A stretch of 64,000 bases of DNA from Stachybotrys elegans (GCA_020746835.1 JAGPNK010000008.1:620001-684000); one strand, 5' to 3'; positions 34,536 to 47,687 are shown, counted from the stretch's first letter. A program made the numbers and translations. The notes: generated from the sequence alone by a model not told the origin.

Positions 34536-37534
34536 GCGCCCAGCCACGCAATGGCCATGTCTGAATGAATGCAGCCCGCTCGGATTTGTGAGGGTGGAAT
34601 AGAATATTGTCTTGTTGACCAGGATGGCAACGATGAGTCGACTGATAACCGGCGCTAGGCGCAGATCATCTAGCCAGAGAAGTTATTGCTTGGATACGGG
34701 CACTTACGATAATGACGACTTGATGAGACTTTACTATTAGTGTTTGAAATAGGAGTTATGGTTTTTCCCCACTGAACCACTGCAACCTTTTCTTTGATAT
34801 CCGTGATGTCAGTGATAGGTCTTTATGATCTCAAAACGATTGAACTACGTAACACCATGCACTTGTGAGCTTGGTGACTTGGCATGCAGTTAGTGATGGC
34901 TCTGGTTCCGGTTCCGGTCCCGGTTCCTGCAAGTACGCAAGTCTCAGACAACCGACAGATTACTGCTCGCATGCATGTCTAACTGCCGACGGTAGGTCGC
35001 GTTCGAGAGTCTTCCATATTCATTCAAGAAACCGGTTAACGTCGCTGGGGTTCGGGATATGTGAGACAATTATAGGGTTGAAGTCGATGCCCTCCTCCTG
35101 ATGCAGTGACTGGGCTTGGAAGATTAGATGAAGTCTAGGGTTTGAATACCATGCACACTTGGGACAAACCATCTTCCACGATTATAGAACACGGCAATCG
35201 TAGGATTCGTCTGGATTTGTATTCAGGGAGGGTATTTGACTAGGACGCCGTAGCCTACATTGAATATGCCCTCTCATGAAAAGAGTATAAACTTACATCG
35301 GTTCAGCGAGACACCTGACATTATAATAGCACTTGAAACACATGCTTTTATTGGAGAGCAGAAGCAATGGATCATTGATGGACCGTGGTCTATTAACGAA
35401 ACCATAGTACTTGGAGTATAGACGGCCTGTGGTTCGAGGCGGTTGATTATGCTCAGCCGTCACGTATGGCGCTCTCTTCGCAACCCCGCCAGTTGTGTTC
35501 ATGGTACGAGTGCTGAAGGACTTGGCAAATCCAGAGACAGTAAAGTGTTTCTGCTGACGACTTCCAAGGATCATTACCTTATGTACATCAATGATGGGGA
35601 TTGCAGACAGTGAGGGGGAGAGCTACCCGGTACAGCGCATCAGGTAGTGGGAGACTCCAGTCCCAACAAAACCAAACGGCTGGATGGATGGGTCTCGTCA
35701 GCAGGCAACGGCGAGCTGACCGATTCTGCATTATGAGTGAAGTGTATTTTAAACATTTCCCTTCCCAGGACGGTTCGAACTCAAATAATACCTAGGAGCC
35801 ATGTAATGCGGTCCACCTGGCATTTGGCGGTGTGACTGCATCAACTTCCCCTCCACAGCGTTTGAATGTGCAGAAGGGCGCACGCAAACAATGCCCGTTC
35901 AAGCACTAGATGATTAATAGTCGGATATTTGGGCCGAGAGCCAGCGTTGGATAAATTTCCGCCTGGATCATCCCCTATGCGATAGCCGACTAACAACCCG
36001 GGCTGTAAGTTTTGACGTTATGTTCAAAGCTGGGCACACCCGTCGTCCCGCCTGCAAGAGAGAAGAGAGGGATTGCCGCCCGGCTCTCTGTGGTACCTAT
36101 GTCTTCGGTAAGGTACCTCTGTCGGGTGGGTGGAGCTCAGGGGGGCAATGGAATGCCGTCAAGACGCATTCGGCAAGCTCTGCCCTGAGATTCTAGAAGA
36201 TATCCATCATTTCTGATCCATCTCCATGAATATTGATGAGGGGCGGCGGGTTATAATAGTTCTTCATTTTGTGGTCATCGGGCTAGAGCCTGCGTGCGCT
36301 GCCGTAGCGGAGAGTTACCTAAGAGAGCGAGCGGAGCGGTCTTGTTTGTTTGCGTTGAAGCATCCCCATCACTGGAGGAACCAGCCGGTCTGCCCCTGCG
36401 GCTTTATTAGGAGGAGAGATTGGACGCACGCCAAGTAGCCCCAAGTACTGCCCATGTCGTCGAGCCTGAATGCGCGATTCGGCTCAGGGGAACGTGCGGG
36501 GGCCTTTAGCGGGCTTCCCGGTGCTTCTGCCGCTGGACTGAACCGCGTAGGGCCCCAAGAGAAGGCCATGGAAGGGTACTAGCAGTGTACCTCACGTCGG
36601 GTACCTGCCCGTGGCCCTCAGGTCTTTGTTCAAGCCACGAAGGGTACCGGTACATGCACGTACAATTACCACTTGTAATAATGGACTTGGACCCCTTGGC
36701 CAAGTCTCGCCCCTCCTCTCTCACCCGCCATACTTTTGACTCTATGGCCTGTGCTGGCCGCATTTGGATGCCTTGTGGTTTCTCACTCAACGGCCTCTTT
36801 TGAGCCTCCTTTTCGAGAAGCAGCCCACCCAGGCACTGTCTCTGCCTGAAAACACTTGGAGTGAATCGCTTCTGCCGTCCTGTAGCCTGCATAGCCATCA
36901 TTTGAAGCCCAAGACGCACTCTTTACCGCTGCCCGCAGCAAGCCGATTCGTCGGCCTGGGTACCTCCTTCCAGGTTCCCGCCTAGACGAAGTGGCGGTAG
37001 GCGCACAGCACCACACCTGCATCCACCCACATTCACCCACATTCACCTCCCCTCAGGTACCTCGTTAACTCCTTGGGACTACGATCAACATTTGCTGCCT
37101 GCCCGGGATTGTTATTACGACACACCCAACGTCTTAGTAGGCGGCACCTACCTGCACCACCATCCAACCTGGAACTGGAACCTTACCTCTACGGCAGCCA
37201 CAAAACCCAAGGGCCTTCCTTGTCGACGTCAACCCTTTCCTTCCATTTCTCGGGCTGTGATTCTTCCTTTCCTCTCCTTCAGTGTTCAAACTCTCTCCCC
37301 GCCTAGGCCCCGAACCTCTCCCTTTTGTTTCTTGTCCTTTGGGCGGTTTCTTTTCCCGCATTCACGCTACCAAGGGGCCAAACCTGAGAGCGAACCATCT
37401 CCCCCGCCACGGTCGCGCGCCCTCTCCGCCTTTTCTTCTATTTTTTTTTGTTAGTCACAAACACGTGCACTCTTGACATCTCTTCCAACCAAACACTACA
37501 AGCCGCATGACGAGACGCTTCAAAGTCCGCAACC
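34536..37534. other. 3-kb gene-free interval upstream of importin beta
   Basis: No ORF here shows domain or exon structure. The last ~400 bp before 37535 are pyrimidine-rich, consistent with a leader. Small tandem repeats occur at about 34903-34927 (GGTTCC-type) and at 37024-37047 (10-bp unit CACCCACATT, about 2.5 copies). Confidence 0.4.
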
Positions 37535-40516
37535 ATGTCGAGCTCAGAGATTAATCAGGTGCTCGCAAACTCGCTGTCTCCAGGTACGTCCTCGTATCGT
37601 CTCTGTTCCAACCCCTTGCCCCCCCTTCCTGGCCATTTTTGATCCCTTTATTTGTCCCGGCGAGGGGGGCTCGGGAGTTTCCTGGGACGTCATGACTGAC
37701 CTTTGCTCCCCATGCAGACGCGAACCTGCGAAATGCTGCCGAACAGCAGCTCAACCAAGCCGCGGAGAGTAACTTCGTATGTTTACTTTCATCCAACTTG
37801 CCTGACGTCCGAGCCCCTGCTAACCACCTACCCCCTTAGCCGCTATACCTCGCTACCCTCGTCCAGGAGTTGGCAAACGACCAGGCCGATGGAAGCATTC
37901 GAGCCGCTGCCGGTCTCGCCTTGAAGAACGCCTTTACTACCCGAGACTTTGCTCGTCACCAAGAGCTGCAGTCAAAATGGCTACAGCAGACCGACGAAGA
38001 GACCAAGACCCGTGTCAAGGAGTTGACTCTACAGACACTCAGCTCCTCCAACACCCAAGCCGGCACGGCTGCCGCCCAAGTCGTGGCTTCCATCGCCGCC
38101 ATCGAACTGCCCCGCAACCAATGGCCGGATTTGATGACCATCCTCGTCAAGAATGTCAGCGAGGGTGCCGACCACCAGAAGCAGACGTCCCTGACCACCA
38201 TCGGCTACATCTGCGAGAGCCAGGACACTGAGCTGCGCATGGCCCTCATCACCCACTCCAACGCCATCCTTACCGCCGTCGTCCAGGGTGCCCGCAAGGA
38301 GGAGACCAACATCGAAGTCCGACTTGCCGCCATCACCGCCCTCGGTGACTCCCTCGAGTTTGTCGGCAACAACTTCAAGCACGAGGGTGAGCGAAACTAC
38401 ATCATGCAGGTCGTCTGCGAGGCCACCCAGGCCGAGGACTCCCGAATCCAGCAGGGAGCCTTTGGCTGCCTGAACAGGATCATGGGTCTCTACTACGAAA
38501 ACATGCGATTTTACATGGAGAAGGCCCTCTTCGGCCTGACCATCCTCGGCATGAAGTCTGACGACGAGGATGTCGCCAAGCTCGCCGTCGAGTTCTGGAG
38601 CACTGTCTGCGAGGAAGAGACTTCGATCGAGGAGGAAAATGCCCAGGTCGAAAGCTCCGACCAGATGCGCCCATTCTACAACTTTGCTCGTGTCGCCGCT
38701 AATGAGGTGGTGCCCGTGCTGTTGATGCTTCTGACCAAGCAGGATGAGGATGCTACTGATGACGAATACAACCTGTCTCGCGCTGCCTACCAGTGCCTGC
38801 AGCTGTATGCTCAGGCTGTTGGGGCCACCATCATCGCCCCTGTCCTGCAGTTCGTCGAGGCCAATCTTCGCTCCGAGGACTGGCACAACCGTGATGCTGC
38901 CGTCTCTGCCTTTGGCGCCATCATGGAAGGACCCGAGGAGAAGGTCCTGGATCCTATTGTCAAGCAGGCTCTGCCCATTCTCATCACCATGATGGATGAC
39001 CAGGTTCTGCAAGTCAAGGACTCGACCGCCTACGCCCTCGGACGTATCACGGAGGCTTGCTCGGAGGCTATTGACCCCCAGCAGCAGCTGCCCGCGCTCA
39101 TCGAGTCCCTGTTCAAGGGCCTCCTCAGCAATGCCAAGATGGCTCCTTCTTGCTGCTGGGCCCTGATGAACCTGGCTGAGCGATTCGCTGGCGATTTCGG
39201 AGCGCCATCCAACCCTCTTACCCCTCACTTCAACCAGGCTGTTAGCTCGCTGCTCGACGTGACTGCTCGTCAAGATGCCGACACCAACGTCCGCACCGCC
39301 GCCTACGAGGTCCTCAACGTCTTCGTCCAGAACGCTGCCACTGAGAGCTTGCCGGCTGTCGCTTCGCTTTCTGACGTCATCATCAAGCGACTGGAAGAGA
39401 CTGTTCCTATGCAGGCCCAAGTTGTCAGCGTTGAGGATAAGATCACCTTGGAAGAGATGCAGAACAGTCTGTGCACTGTTCTCCAGGCCATCGTCACTCG
39501 TCTGGACAAGGAGATTATCCCCCAGGGCGACCGCATCATGCAGACTCTGCTGCAAATCCTTAGCACCGTCGGTGGCAAGTCTAGCGTGCCCGAAGCCGTC
39601 TTTGCGGCCATCAGTGCTCTGTCCACCGCCATGGAGGAGGACTTTGCCAAGTACATGGAGGCTTTCTCCCCCTTCTTGTACAACGCTCTCGGCAACCAGG
39701 AAGAGCCCAGTCTCTGCTCGATGGCTATTGGCCTTGTCAGCGACATTACGCGCTCCATGGGTGACCGCAGCCAGCCTTACTGTGACAACTTCATGAATTA
39801 CCTGCTGAACAACCTGAGGGTGAGCATCGCTTCCTTTGTTATCTGTGTGTGATATGACTGACGTTTTTTACAGAGCACCAACCTGGGTAATCAGTTCAAG
39901 CCCGCCATTCTCCAGTGCTTTGGTGATATTGCTGGTGCCATCGCTGGCCACTTCGAGACCTATCTTTCCATTGTTGCCCAAGTCCTGGAGCAGGCCAGCA
40001 CTGTCACTGCGTCGCCCGAGGGCCCAGAGGAGATGTTCTACTATGTTCTATCACTTCGCGAGGGTATCACTGATGCATGGGGCGGCATTATTGGTGCTAT
40101 GAAAGTCAGCGGCAAGAGTAAGTTCCCTGCATCTAGTTCTCTGAGAGATCCTAACATTTTTTCCAGCCCAAGCTCTGCAGCCCTACGTCGCAGCCATTTT
40201 CCAGCTCCTGAACGTCATTGCCAATGATCAGAACCGAACTGAGGCACTGATGCGCTCTGCAATGGGTGTCATTGGGTAAGAAACCGCCCCTGCATTGCAG
40301 TTCGACTCCTCTAACCTTACGTGCAGTGACTTGGCCGATGCCTACCCCAATGGCGAGCTCGTCGATGCTTTCCGCCAGGACTGGCTTACCTTGATGATCA
40401 AGGAGACCAAGACGAACCGCGATTACTCGGCCCGCACTATCGAGACTGCCCGATGGGCCCGTGAACAGGTGAAGCGTCAGATTGGTGGTGGCCAGTCTGT
40501 GATGGCTCAGGCTTGA
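37535..40516 (+). CDS. KAP95: Importin subunit beta-1 (karyopherin 95)
   Basis: This nuclear import receptor binds importin alpha and RanGTP and passes cargo through nuclear pores. Six exons (37535-37583, 37718-37776, 37840-39819, 39874-40117, 40167-40275, 40327-40516) give 876 residues, close to yeast Kap95. The importin-beta N-terminal signature (DANLRNAAEQQLNQAAESNF) spans the first introns. HEAT repeats follow throughout, including the acidic helix region DEDATDDEYNLSRAAYQCLQ and conserved WNVRTAAYEV-like and CCWALMNLAERF-like segments. Each intron has canonical ends and keeps frame. The start ATG sits in an ACCATG context, and the leader is CT-rich, typical of highly expressed fungal genes. 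Confidence 0.96.
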
Positions 40517-41449
40517 AGCTGAAAACCCTGCCAGGATTTGCCAATCACAATGGCATGGGCTACCACCGGGGCAGCAATGCCTCGAGACTCAATCTGGATC
40601 TGTCTCAACACGCGGTAGATTGACGGCCAGTATCTCCGAGTGGCGCTATGATCGTCAACTCAATACAATCCTTCCCCTTCCTTTCTTGCCCCCTTATCCA
40701 CGACGAAGACGACACTTCCCCTTGTAAATAGACACTATGACACTTCAATAATCAAATACCCCTCACGACCCAACACAACCTCACCCCATATCCCCTGTCT
40801 CACTGTATTCATGTTCTATACTAACACTGCCCACCCATCATCATCATAAGCCCTCCCCTCCCCCTTCTTATGTTTAACCCGACGCGACGACGGAATAGAG
40901 AAGTCCTGTATGCCCCGTGAGGAACAAAGCGGTGGCAACTCAAAATTCATGTAGAGGATAGGGAGTACAGGCGGTTGGCATTTGCTTCATCGGTTTTCCC
41001 AATTCAGCATGCATTGGTCCGGGCGGATACTTTCTTGGATGCCCTTCAAGTGAATGGGATTTTTTCAAGACGGCACAAGGCCCGCACAATTATTTGGTCA
41101 CGATCTGTAAGGAGTGGATGAGATATGACAATGCATGGAGAGTGTAGGCGAAGACTAGAAGTACCACGGGGACGGCGCACACTGCCAGAACATCAAGTGA
41201 TGATTCAGCGTTGCGGTGCTGTGCCTTGCGTGGTATAAGCAGAATCTCAAATAAAGAACCTCAGTTTCCCCCAATTCGGTGTCTCGGCTAATACCGAGTA
41301 TGGCCTGCGCATCCTGATGTTTGATCCTTGATATATATCCCTTGATGCGTGTGAACCTCCATATAATAACCTTAATGCCTGAAGGGAACAAAACAAGCAA
41401 AGCTAGTCAGGGAAACACTTAACACTATCGTCTTCGACTACTCATCCAT
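40517..41449. other. Convergent 3' flanks of KAP95 and the Zn2Cys6 gene
   Basis: This 930-bp interval contains a C/T-rich, AT-rich probable KAP95 3' UTR (about 40660-40880). No gene was recognised. Confidence 0.4.
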
Positions 41450-44400
41450 TCAACCTTGGCTCTGAGCTTGGCCATCGGGCTCGAAGCTCCATCCGTCGCT
41501 CATTGTTGGAACCCATCCATAGAGACCGTCAAGACTGTCGAAGTAAAGTTGCAGCTCACTATCGAAACCGGCGCTGAGGGACAGAAGCTGCTCGTCAAAG
41601 GAGACTGTAGAAGCGACGTTGTATGCCATGGGGGTGGTCATTGGTTGCGTCTCTTGATATTGATCCGGCTTGGCGCCATAGGTATAGTTCTGCTGCCACC
41701 CATACGTGGTGACGTTGGGAACATATGTCTGCAAGCCCTCGCTCTGCTGCTCTGGCATCGTAGCAGGGTAGCCGCCAGTCTGAATATAGAGGCCCGCGGA
41801 GGCTGGCTGGTAGGCGCTAGAGGCATGCTCATATTGTGTAACCCGGGAAGTATACTCCAGGAGAGGCGGCAGAGGCTCGGCTGTTGACGGTTGGTGATCC
41901 GAGCTCTGAACATCGTGTTCCAGCGTATGACCTATAGGGGCCAGCTCTGGCTTAGGAGTGGAGGGATAGATGTGATGCCGGGCGCGGCTGGGCGAATCCG
42001 GCTTCAGGACGGGACTCAGAGCATCAGGCACCGGCTCCTTGCTGTCGGCCATGGTGCCCGGGTTCGCCAAGGTAGCGGACTGGGGGTTATGTGTAAAGTT
42101 CTCCAAAGCCGTGGCCCATTGGGTGGCGACGGGCCAGACCTCCTTGCACTCCATGAGAATGGATGTGGTGCGATTCAACATGAAGGGACCGCGACTGGCG
42201 ATGATTGGATCCTGACAGACTAGAGGAGGTATCAGTGGGAGAGACGAGTAGCAGGCATGTGTGTCAAACTCACGGTGAGGATGTTTGCAGAGGTAGGCGG
42301 AGAAGAGACCACAACTGTAGATGCAGAATGCAGCCATCTGAGCCCCTACGCCCTCGTCTGGGGAGCGACCAGTGAACTGCGCGTCAATCTGCTCGAACAG
42401 ATGGCTGACGTTGTTGAAGAGCTCAGTTGCGAGGGCTGAGAAGAAGACATTGTCGTGAGTATTCTTATTGTGAATGTTGAGAATGCTAGAATCCATGTTA
42501 ACCTGAGTCTAGGCTACGACGAAAGGGGGAACCTACTCAATCAGGTACGGCCGCCGGATGACAATGTTGCAGAGTCTAGTGACCATGGTGACACTGAGGT
42601 AAGCCTGCTTCTGTTAGATGGGGGAGACTTCGTAGAACGGAGGGTGGGACGAACCAAGTCTTCCGCACGAGCCTTGTGATACCTCAGATTCTCGATGCTC
42701 CATCTGTGCCGTGGTGGGAGCGACGCCTCCCAGTCCTCCAACTTACTCACCATGCGGGAAAAGTCGCTCGACTTCTCCCACGGCCGAGGGCTGCGCCCAA
42801 ACTTGACGGCACGACGACCGACGATGCCCCAGAAGTGGTGGATCTGCATGAGCGAGGCGAACAAGGAGCGGCGCGGATCTCGGGTGAGACTGGGACACTC
42901 TATGGCAGGAGGAGTGCCTTCGAGGGCGGCACGCGAGGCTGGCTCGCGGCCGGATGCAAAGTCCTCCTCGCTGCAGGGCAGCAGGGCAGTGATCTCGGAG
43001 GCGGCGAGCGTGACGGGGTTAGCTGGGCCGGAGTGAAGACTGTCCTGGCTATGAAGCATCCACTGACAAGGCTCTCGTTAGTAATGTTCGAAAAGGGGGG
43101 AGAGGAGGGCATACCAGAGTGCGTCTAGCTGACTCGGCTTGGATGACGACGTCTGGTGTCGATCCCGGGAGATCATATGTCTCTTCCCGATGCAAGTTCA
43201 TCAGAGCAGCCATGCGCATGGATATGCCAATGTTGATCTGTGTTGTCAGCCCCATGAACTCAACGAGTACATTGATAGTAACTTACAAAGCTCTTATTGC
43301 CAATGCCGCTGCCTTGCTGAGCAATGCTCAGGAGGTAAAAGGCCTGGCATCTCTCGAGGTTAGGCTCCTTGTAAATTTCCGTGAGAGCAATAGCCGAAGC
43401 CCTGTCCATGAAGTACTCGGCGGCCTTGATGCCGCTGCCATAGTAGGTGCGGAGGGCCGGGGTCAGCCTCGCCGAGATGCTGAGAATGCTAAAGAGGAGG
43501 AAGAGGTTGACCTTGGTGTGGTTACGGCTCAGGAGCTCGGGGAACTTTTGCTTGGGGATGAAGCCGAGCTGGAAGTAGTGGCGGGTGAAGTTGTTGACGC
43601 CGTCGACGAGGTAGGTGAGGCTGGGCAGGTCGGTCCAGGAGTAAGGGTCGTAGGAGGAGGGCGGGAGGCGCCGCGGCGTGGGGAGCACGACCTGGCCCTC
43701 GTCCTTCTTGCTTCGGCGCGGGTGGCGGAACGCGCGGTCTGTATCGCTTTGGCCTCGCACGGGAAACATGCTGACCGGAAGAGGGGGATGAGGAGGGAGA
43801 GGGTGGACGACGGTACCAACCGTCAACCCGCCCTCCCGCCCGCTCGCTCCCGCCCCCCCTCGAAGCGTTAGTCGCACAGCGTTGCTCCTCGGAGAAAAAG
43901 AAAGGGGGGGGGTGTTTCCTCTCTTTCATCTTGTAGCTTCAAGACTCTCACCCCGTCCCTCCCGCCGGATGATGAACTCCTGGCCAGAGATAGGGAGGGG
44001 GCTTGATACAGAGGAGGAAAGGGAGACTTGAAGAAGAATGGGGAACTGTAAATGCTACTTACCAAGCTCGAGCCTCTGGCTGTCCCGCTTCGATGCAAGC
44101 TTTGCAGGGCGGTTTGGCTTTATCGTGGAGGCATTTGCTCCTCAAGCGTCGACACCTACATGCGAAGACAAACAAGAACGGCGATCAACAACTTGCCCTC
44201 CATTTCAACATGTAGTGGTGAATCGTCTTGTGAAGGGAAGCGTTTCCTCCTCTTTTGTACTTTTTGGGCATTCTTGTGTTTGAAGGGACATGAATGATGG
44301 GGGGGGTTGAATCTTTTGGATTGTTTCTTGCTTTACCTCTGAGGAGAAGGATAGAGTCGGGTACACTAACCTTTTGCAAGCGATGGGAGATCGGCGCTTT

Positions 44401-44621
44401 CTTGGCGGCACGCGCTCATGGCAATCCGGCTTCTGAAGAGATCCGGAGCCCGGCGAGCTGTCCGGGACTGGGAACGGCGCAGACCCGGCATCTTTGCCAC
44501 GGGGCGACTCGAGCTTGATGGACCTGGGCTCTGAAGGTCCCGCCCTGAACCCGGCACAGGTTCCGCCTCCGGACGATGTCACCGTTGTCGTGGAGCCCGG
44601 CGTGCTCACGGCGGTGATCAT
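41450..44621 (-). CDS. Zn2Cys6 fungal-specific transcription factor
   Basis: This DNA-binding regulator has a fungal_trans middle domain; its targets are unknown. Eight exons (44621-44371, 44155-44063, 43770-43287, 43237-43115, 43062-42655, 42604-42537, 42485-42274, 42219-41450) join in frame to 802 residues. The binuclear zinc cluster is assembled across two introns from ACKR, CRRLRSKC, CKAC and ARAC. The cysteines lie at about 82, 85, 92, 101, 104 and 115, with a last loop of ten residues, longer than usual. A basic RRSKK segment follows. The regulatory domain includes HYFQLGFIPKQKFPELL and RCQAFYLLSIAQQGSG, and the segments ARRTLWMLHSQDSLHSGP and GVGAQMAAFCIYSCGLFSAY. The C-terminal 250 residues are low-complexity and likely activating. 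The two introns flanking the zinc-cluster exon are long (215 and 292 bp); the others are 49-54 bp. Confidence 0.88.
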
Positions 44622-45837
44622 GGTGGGCGGCTTCTCTCTCCCTTTCCGTCTTCCTCTCCCGATGAGTATTGCGATGAGGGGGATGACAGGAGCTGTGGCA
44701 GGAGGCACGCACGGACAAACGATAAACAGGCAAAATTACCCGCCAAGTCGGTTTGTGGCAATATGGATGGATGCGTGTGGGTGTGTGTGTGTGTGCGGTG
44801 TGTGTCGCGCCGTGCCTATGTAAGGAACAGAGTGTGATCCATGGCACGTCAAGCAAGGTAAGATCAAACAGAGGCAGACAAGGCAAGGCAAGGTAGCAGA
44901 AGATAGGGATACAAGAAAGGGGGGGTCGCTTATTTACTGCTTCCAGGTGACATGCACGCGCACATGGGAATTGAAATGGCAGAAGGGTGGCAACCTGCCC
45001 GCTCTTGTTGCTTCTTTTACGTTAAGGAGCAGCTGGGGGGACGACAAAAACGAGACAAGCCTCCTCCTCCTCGTCCCCGCGCGTTTATTTGTCAGGCCGC
45101 ATTGCGCCAGGCATGTCGGGTTCCTGGGCGCGCTGCGCGGGCGCATGGGCAATGTCTTGTCAGAATGGGGAGGCCAAAGAGGTACAAAAAAGTGACAGGT
45201 CGAATTGGAGCGTCGTCTTGGGTTTAGGTTGTGTTGCGTTGCCTGCCCGGACCCCGGCACAGGATGCCCTCTTGAGGGTGTGAAGCCGAGGGGGGGAATG
45301 AAAAGAGGAGGGGAGGGGGGAGAGATATCACTCTACCCTCGGCCAATCCCAAGGGCAATCTTGTCGATCAGATGGACGAGCAAAGGGGTCCTAGAGCGAG
45401 GCGTGCGATGCCAGAGGACACTTTTGGTATTTGGAGCATCGGAGATTGGGAGCAACGGTGGTGCTGGTTCAGCCGCACCGCAGCTCATTTGCGCTGACTG
45501 TTGTGTCAGCTATTTCTTGCGTGCGTGCGTATGGGTATGGGTATGTGTGTGCCTGCTTGCAAGAGTGTGGCATCGATCACAAGGCGGTGAGCTGTTCAAC
45601 CATTAATCAGGTGGTGGTGGTGGTATGGGAAACTGAGGGGCTGCATTTGTGATGCATCAACGTTTTTACACAATTATCGCTATCTGCTGGTTGCATTTGG
45701 TTGGCTGCCCAGCGTCCTCTGCGTTCCGCGCGTGCAGCATCAGGAATTGGTGCTGAATCTGACGAAGACAACGATGGGATATCCCGCAGCTTGTTTCACT
45801 CCGTTGATTCGTCGCCAAGCTCCCCTTTCCTCCGAGT
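44622..45837. other. Upstream region of the Zn2Cys6 gene with microsatellites
   Basis: About 1.2 kb without a gene. It contains a GT-rich microsatellite at 44774-44805 and a GTGC/GGTAT-type repeat at about 45518-45552, plus A/G-rich tracts. It is probably the promoter and leader of the transcription factor and the 3' flank of the PLP enzyme gene. Confidence 0.4.
44774..44805. repeat. GT microsatellite
   Basis: A near-pure GT run (pure over 44781-44795) lies upstream of the Zn2Cys6 gene. It is likely length-polymorphic. Confidence 0.8.
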
Positions 45838-47366
45838 TTATCCTTCAATGACTGATCGGATCCTGCATGACACGTTAGCTGCTTCTTGCATCGACGATGG
45901 TCACGACGATGATGACGATAAATGGTATGGTGTTGGGCGCCATACCTCCTCAGGCCCTCCTTCACCACCTCTTCGTCGTGCGTATACACCATGCGGAACC
46001 ACCCGGGTTGCGGTGCATGCTCTTCTTGGGGGTGAAGGAAAACACCTGCATTGACCAGTTTGCGCGCGAGGGCAAAGTCGGCGTTGGCCTCGCCATCCAG
46101 TTCCTTGGGCAGGTAAGGTGATAGGTCGAGGTATACAAAGAAGCCCGCGTTGCCCCCTCGCACGTATTTGATGCCCATGTCACGCAGCCCTTGCGTCGCA
46201 AACCGGTACGCCTTGGCGAGCTTGACGCGTGCCGAGTCGATGTAGCTGCGCCGCCAGGCATCGTCCTCGAGGACGGCAATGGCCATGGCGAGGCTGGGCC
46301 CGCCGATGCCGTGGAAGCGAATGGTGGATGCTAAGGTCTTGTGGAGGAGCTTGCTCCGCGTGATGACCGTGCCTATGCAGAGACCTGGAATGCCCAAGTC
46401 CTTGCTTACGCCGTAGATGACGTGGAGGAGGTCATCGTCAATTAGGTTGGTGTTGTCTATGGACAAGACGGACGTGAAGGGCACAGCATCCTCTTCGCCC
46501 GAGTCGAAGACGGAGCAGGCGTAAATCTCATCGCTGATGAGATGGATCTGGTACCTTTGACAGAACTGCATCAAGCGGATGAGTGTCTCTTTGGGATAGC
46601 ATTTGCCTGACAGATGTTAGTTGGGGGCGCTCTTCGCAGTAGGGGATAGAGGTACTACCAAGAGGATTATTGGGGTTGACAATAACGACAGCGCGAATCT
46701 TGGTGCCCTCAGACTCTGCTTGTGCCAGGGCCTCTTCAAACTTGTCGACATGTTCGGCTGCGAGGCATGTCTCTGGATCCAGAGAGATGTACACGGGCTT
46801 GACCTGGCTCTTTTGCGTGAAATCAATCTCAAACCTCCCATAGACCGGGGCACCCATTAGGAAACCTTCCCCGGCATCTGCAAGGCTCCATGCCAGCAAA
46901 TCATGCAGAGACGTGGCAGCAGCACCGATATGCAGCATGTCCCCCGTGATGAGACGATGGGGCTCGAGGTACTCATTGAGATGGTTAGCGAAGGCGCGAC
47001 AGAGCCGAGGCCCGTCTACTTCCTCGGCCTGGTAGCTGAGATGGTATTTCTCAAGAGTGAACTATGACGGGTCAGCCAGTGTCGAAAGTGAGAGATTAAT
47101 TGGGCTAACTTTTTGTTGAAGGAATTTGAAGGCATCTTCTGTGATGAGCTTCTATCGCGGCGTTAGTACAAAAATGTTTACGTCAGGGACAATGAGACAT
47201 GAAAGGAGATATGACGGTGCTTTAGACTTGCGTTTTCTGCGTTTGAAAATGCGACTAGACCAGCTGGGTTGTTGACTGGGTCGAAGTCTGGAGTTGGGGC
47301 GAATCGCCATGGGCGAGCCGAAGCAGCTACGGCAAGCGTGCTGCGCTGGGAAATGGTGTGGCTCAT
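45838..47366 (-). CDS. PLP-dependent class I aminotransferase, ACC-synthase-like
   Basis: This fold-type I pyridoxal-phosphate enzyme is related to 1-aminocyclopropane-1-carboxylate synthase-like proteins and alanine/aspartate-type aminotransferases. Five exons (47366-47232, 47151-47110, 47061-46659, 46606-45946, 45862-45838) give 421 residues. The family signatures are NPNNPLG, SDEIY (cofactor-binding Asp and Tyr) and the Schiff-base lysine in YGVSKDLGIPG (about Lys262). A conserved arginine lies near the C-terminus in GWFRMVYTHDEE. The first intron reads GCAAGT...TAG, a GC-AG intron, and gives AENKLITED. The last intron (45863-45945) has a GTATGG donor and a GCTAACGTGTCATGCAG acceptor, and yields a short ending RIRSVIEG. 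Without it the frame would run to 45666 with an uncharacteristic tail. The substrate cannot be told from sequence. Confidence 0.87.
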
Positions 47367-47446
47367 GTTTGTATCAAAGTGCTTGGACTGTTTCTGGGTA
47401 GTAAGACATGCAACTGAGACAATCCACGACGACGGCGTCGAGCACA

Positions 47447-47452
47447 TTTATA
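47447..47452 (-). promoter_or_regulatory. Probable TATA box for the PLP enzyme gene
   Basis: TATAAA on the minus strand lies 81 nt upstream of the chosen ATG (47366). This also argues against using an in-frame Met at 47447 as the start. Confidence 0.45.
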
Positions 47453-47687
47453 TCGAGCTGGATTGAGCAGCCAAGGCACTGGCAAAGCAGGATTGGGAAA
47501 GGCCCTCGAACCCTCAACGTCAGAATGCCTCCATTTGGCAAGGGCCGCATAACCCCCTGAGGGTATCGCGCCCATGGTCTTCGTCATGTTTGCGGAGAAG
47601 GGCGTAGTTGACGATGCTACATGCTGCCGCGGTTCGCCGATGGTATGCGATGCTACGCCGAGTGTGAGGACGCCTCAATTCCGTACA

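Noticed and set aside
35770..35785. GGTTCGAACTC resembling a tRNA B box
   Set aside because: No acceptor stem, A box or cloverleaf can be formed around it.
38029..39555. 508-codon minus-strand ORF opposite importin beta
   Set aside because: A shadow of the KAP95 coding strand: its codon pattern is the reverse complement of HEAT-repeat codons.
45666..45862. Long C-terminal tail of the PLP enzyme
   Set aside because: It depends on retaining an 83-nt segment with near-ideal splice signals, and the tail is unlike aminotransferases.
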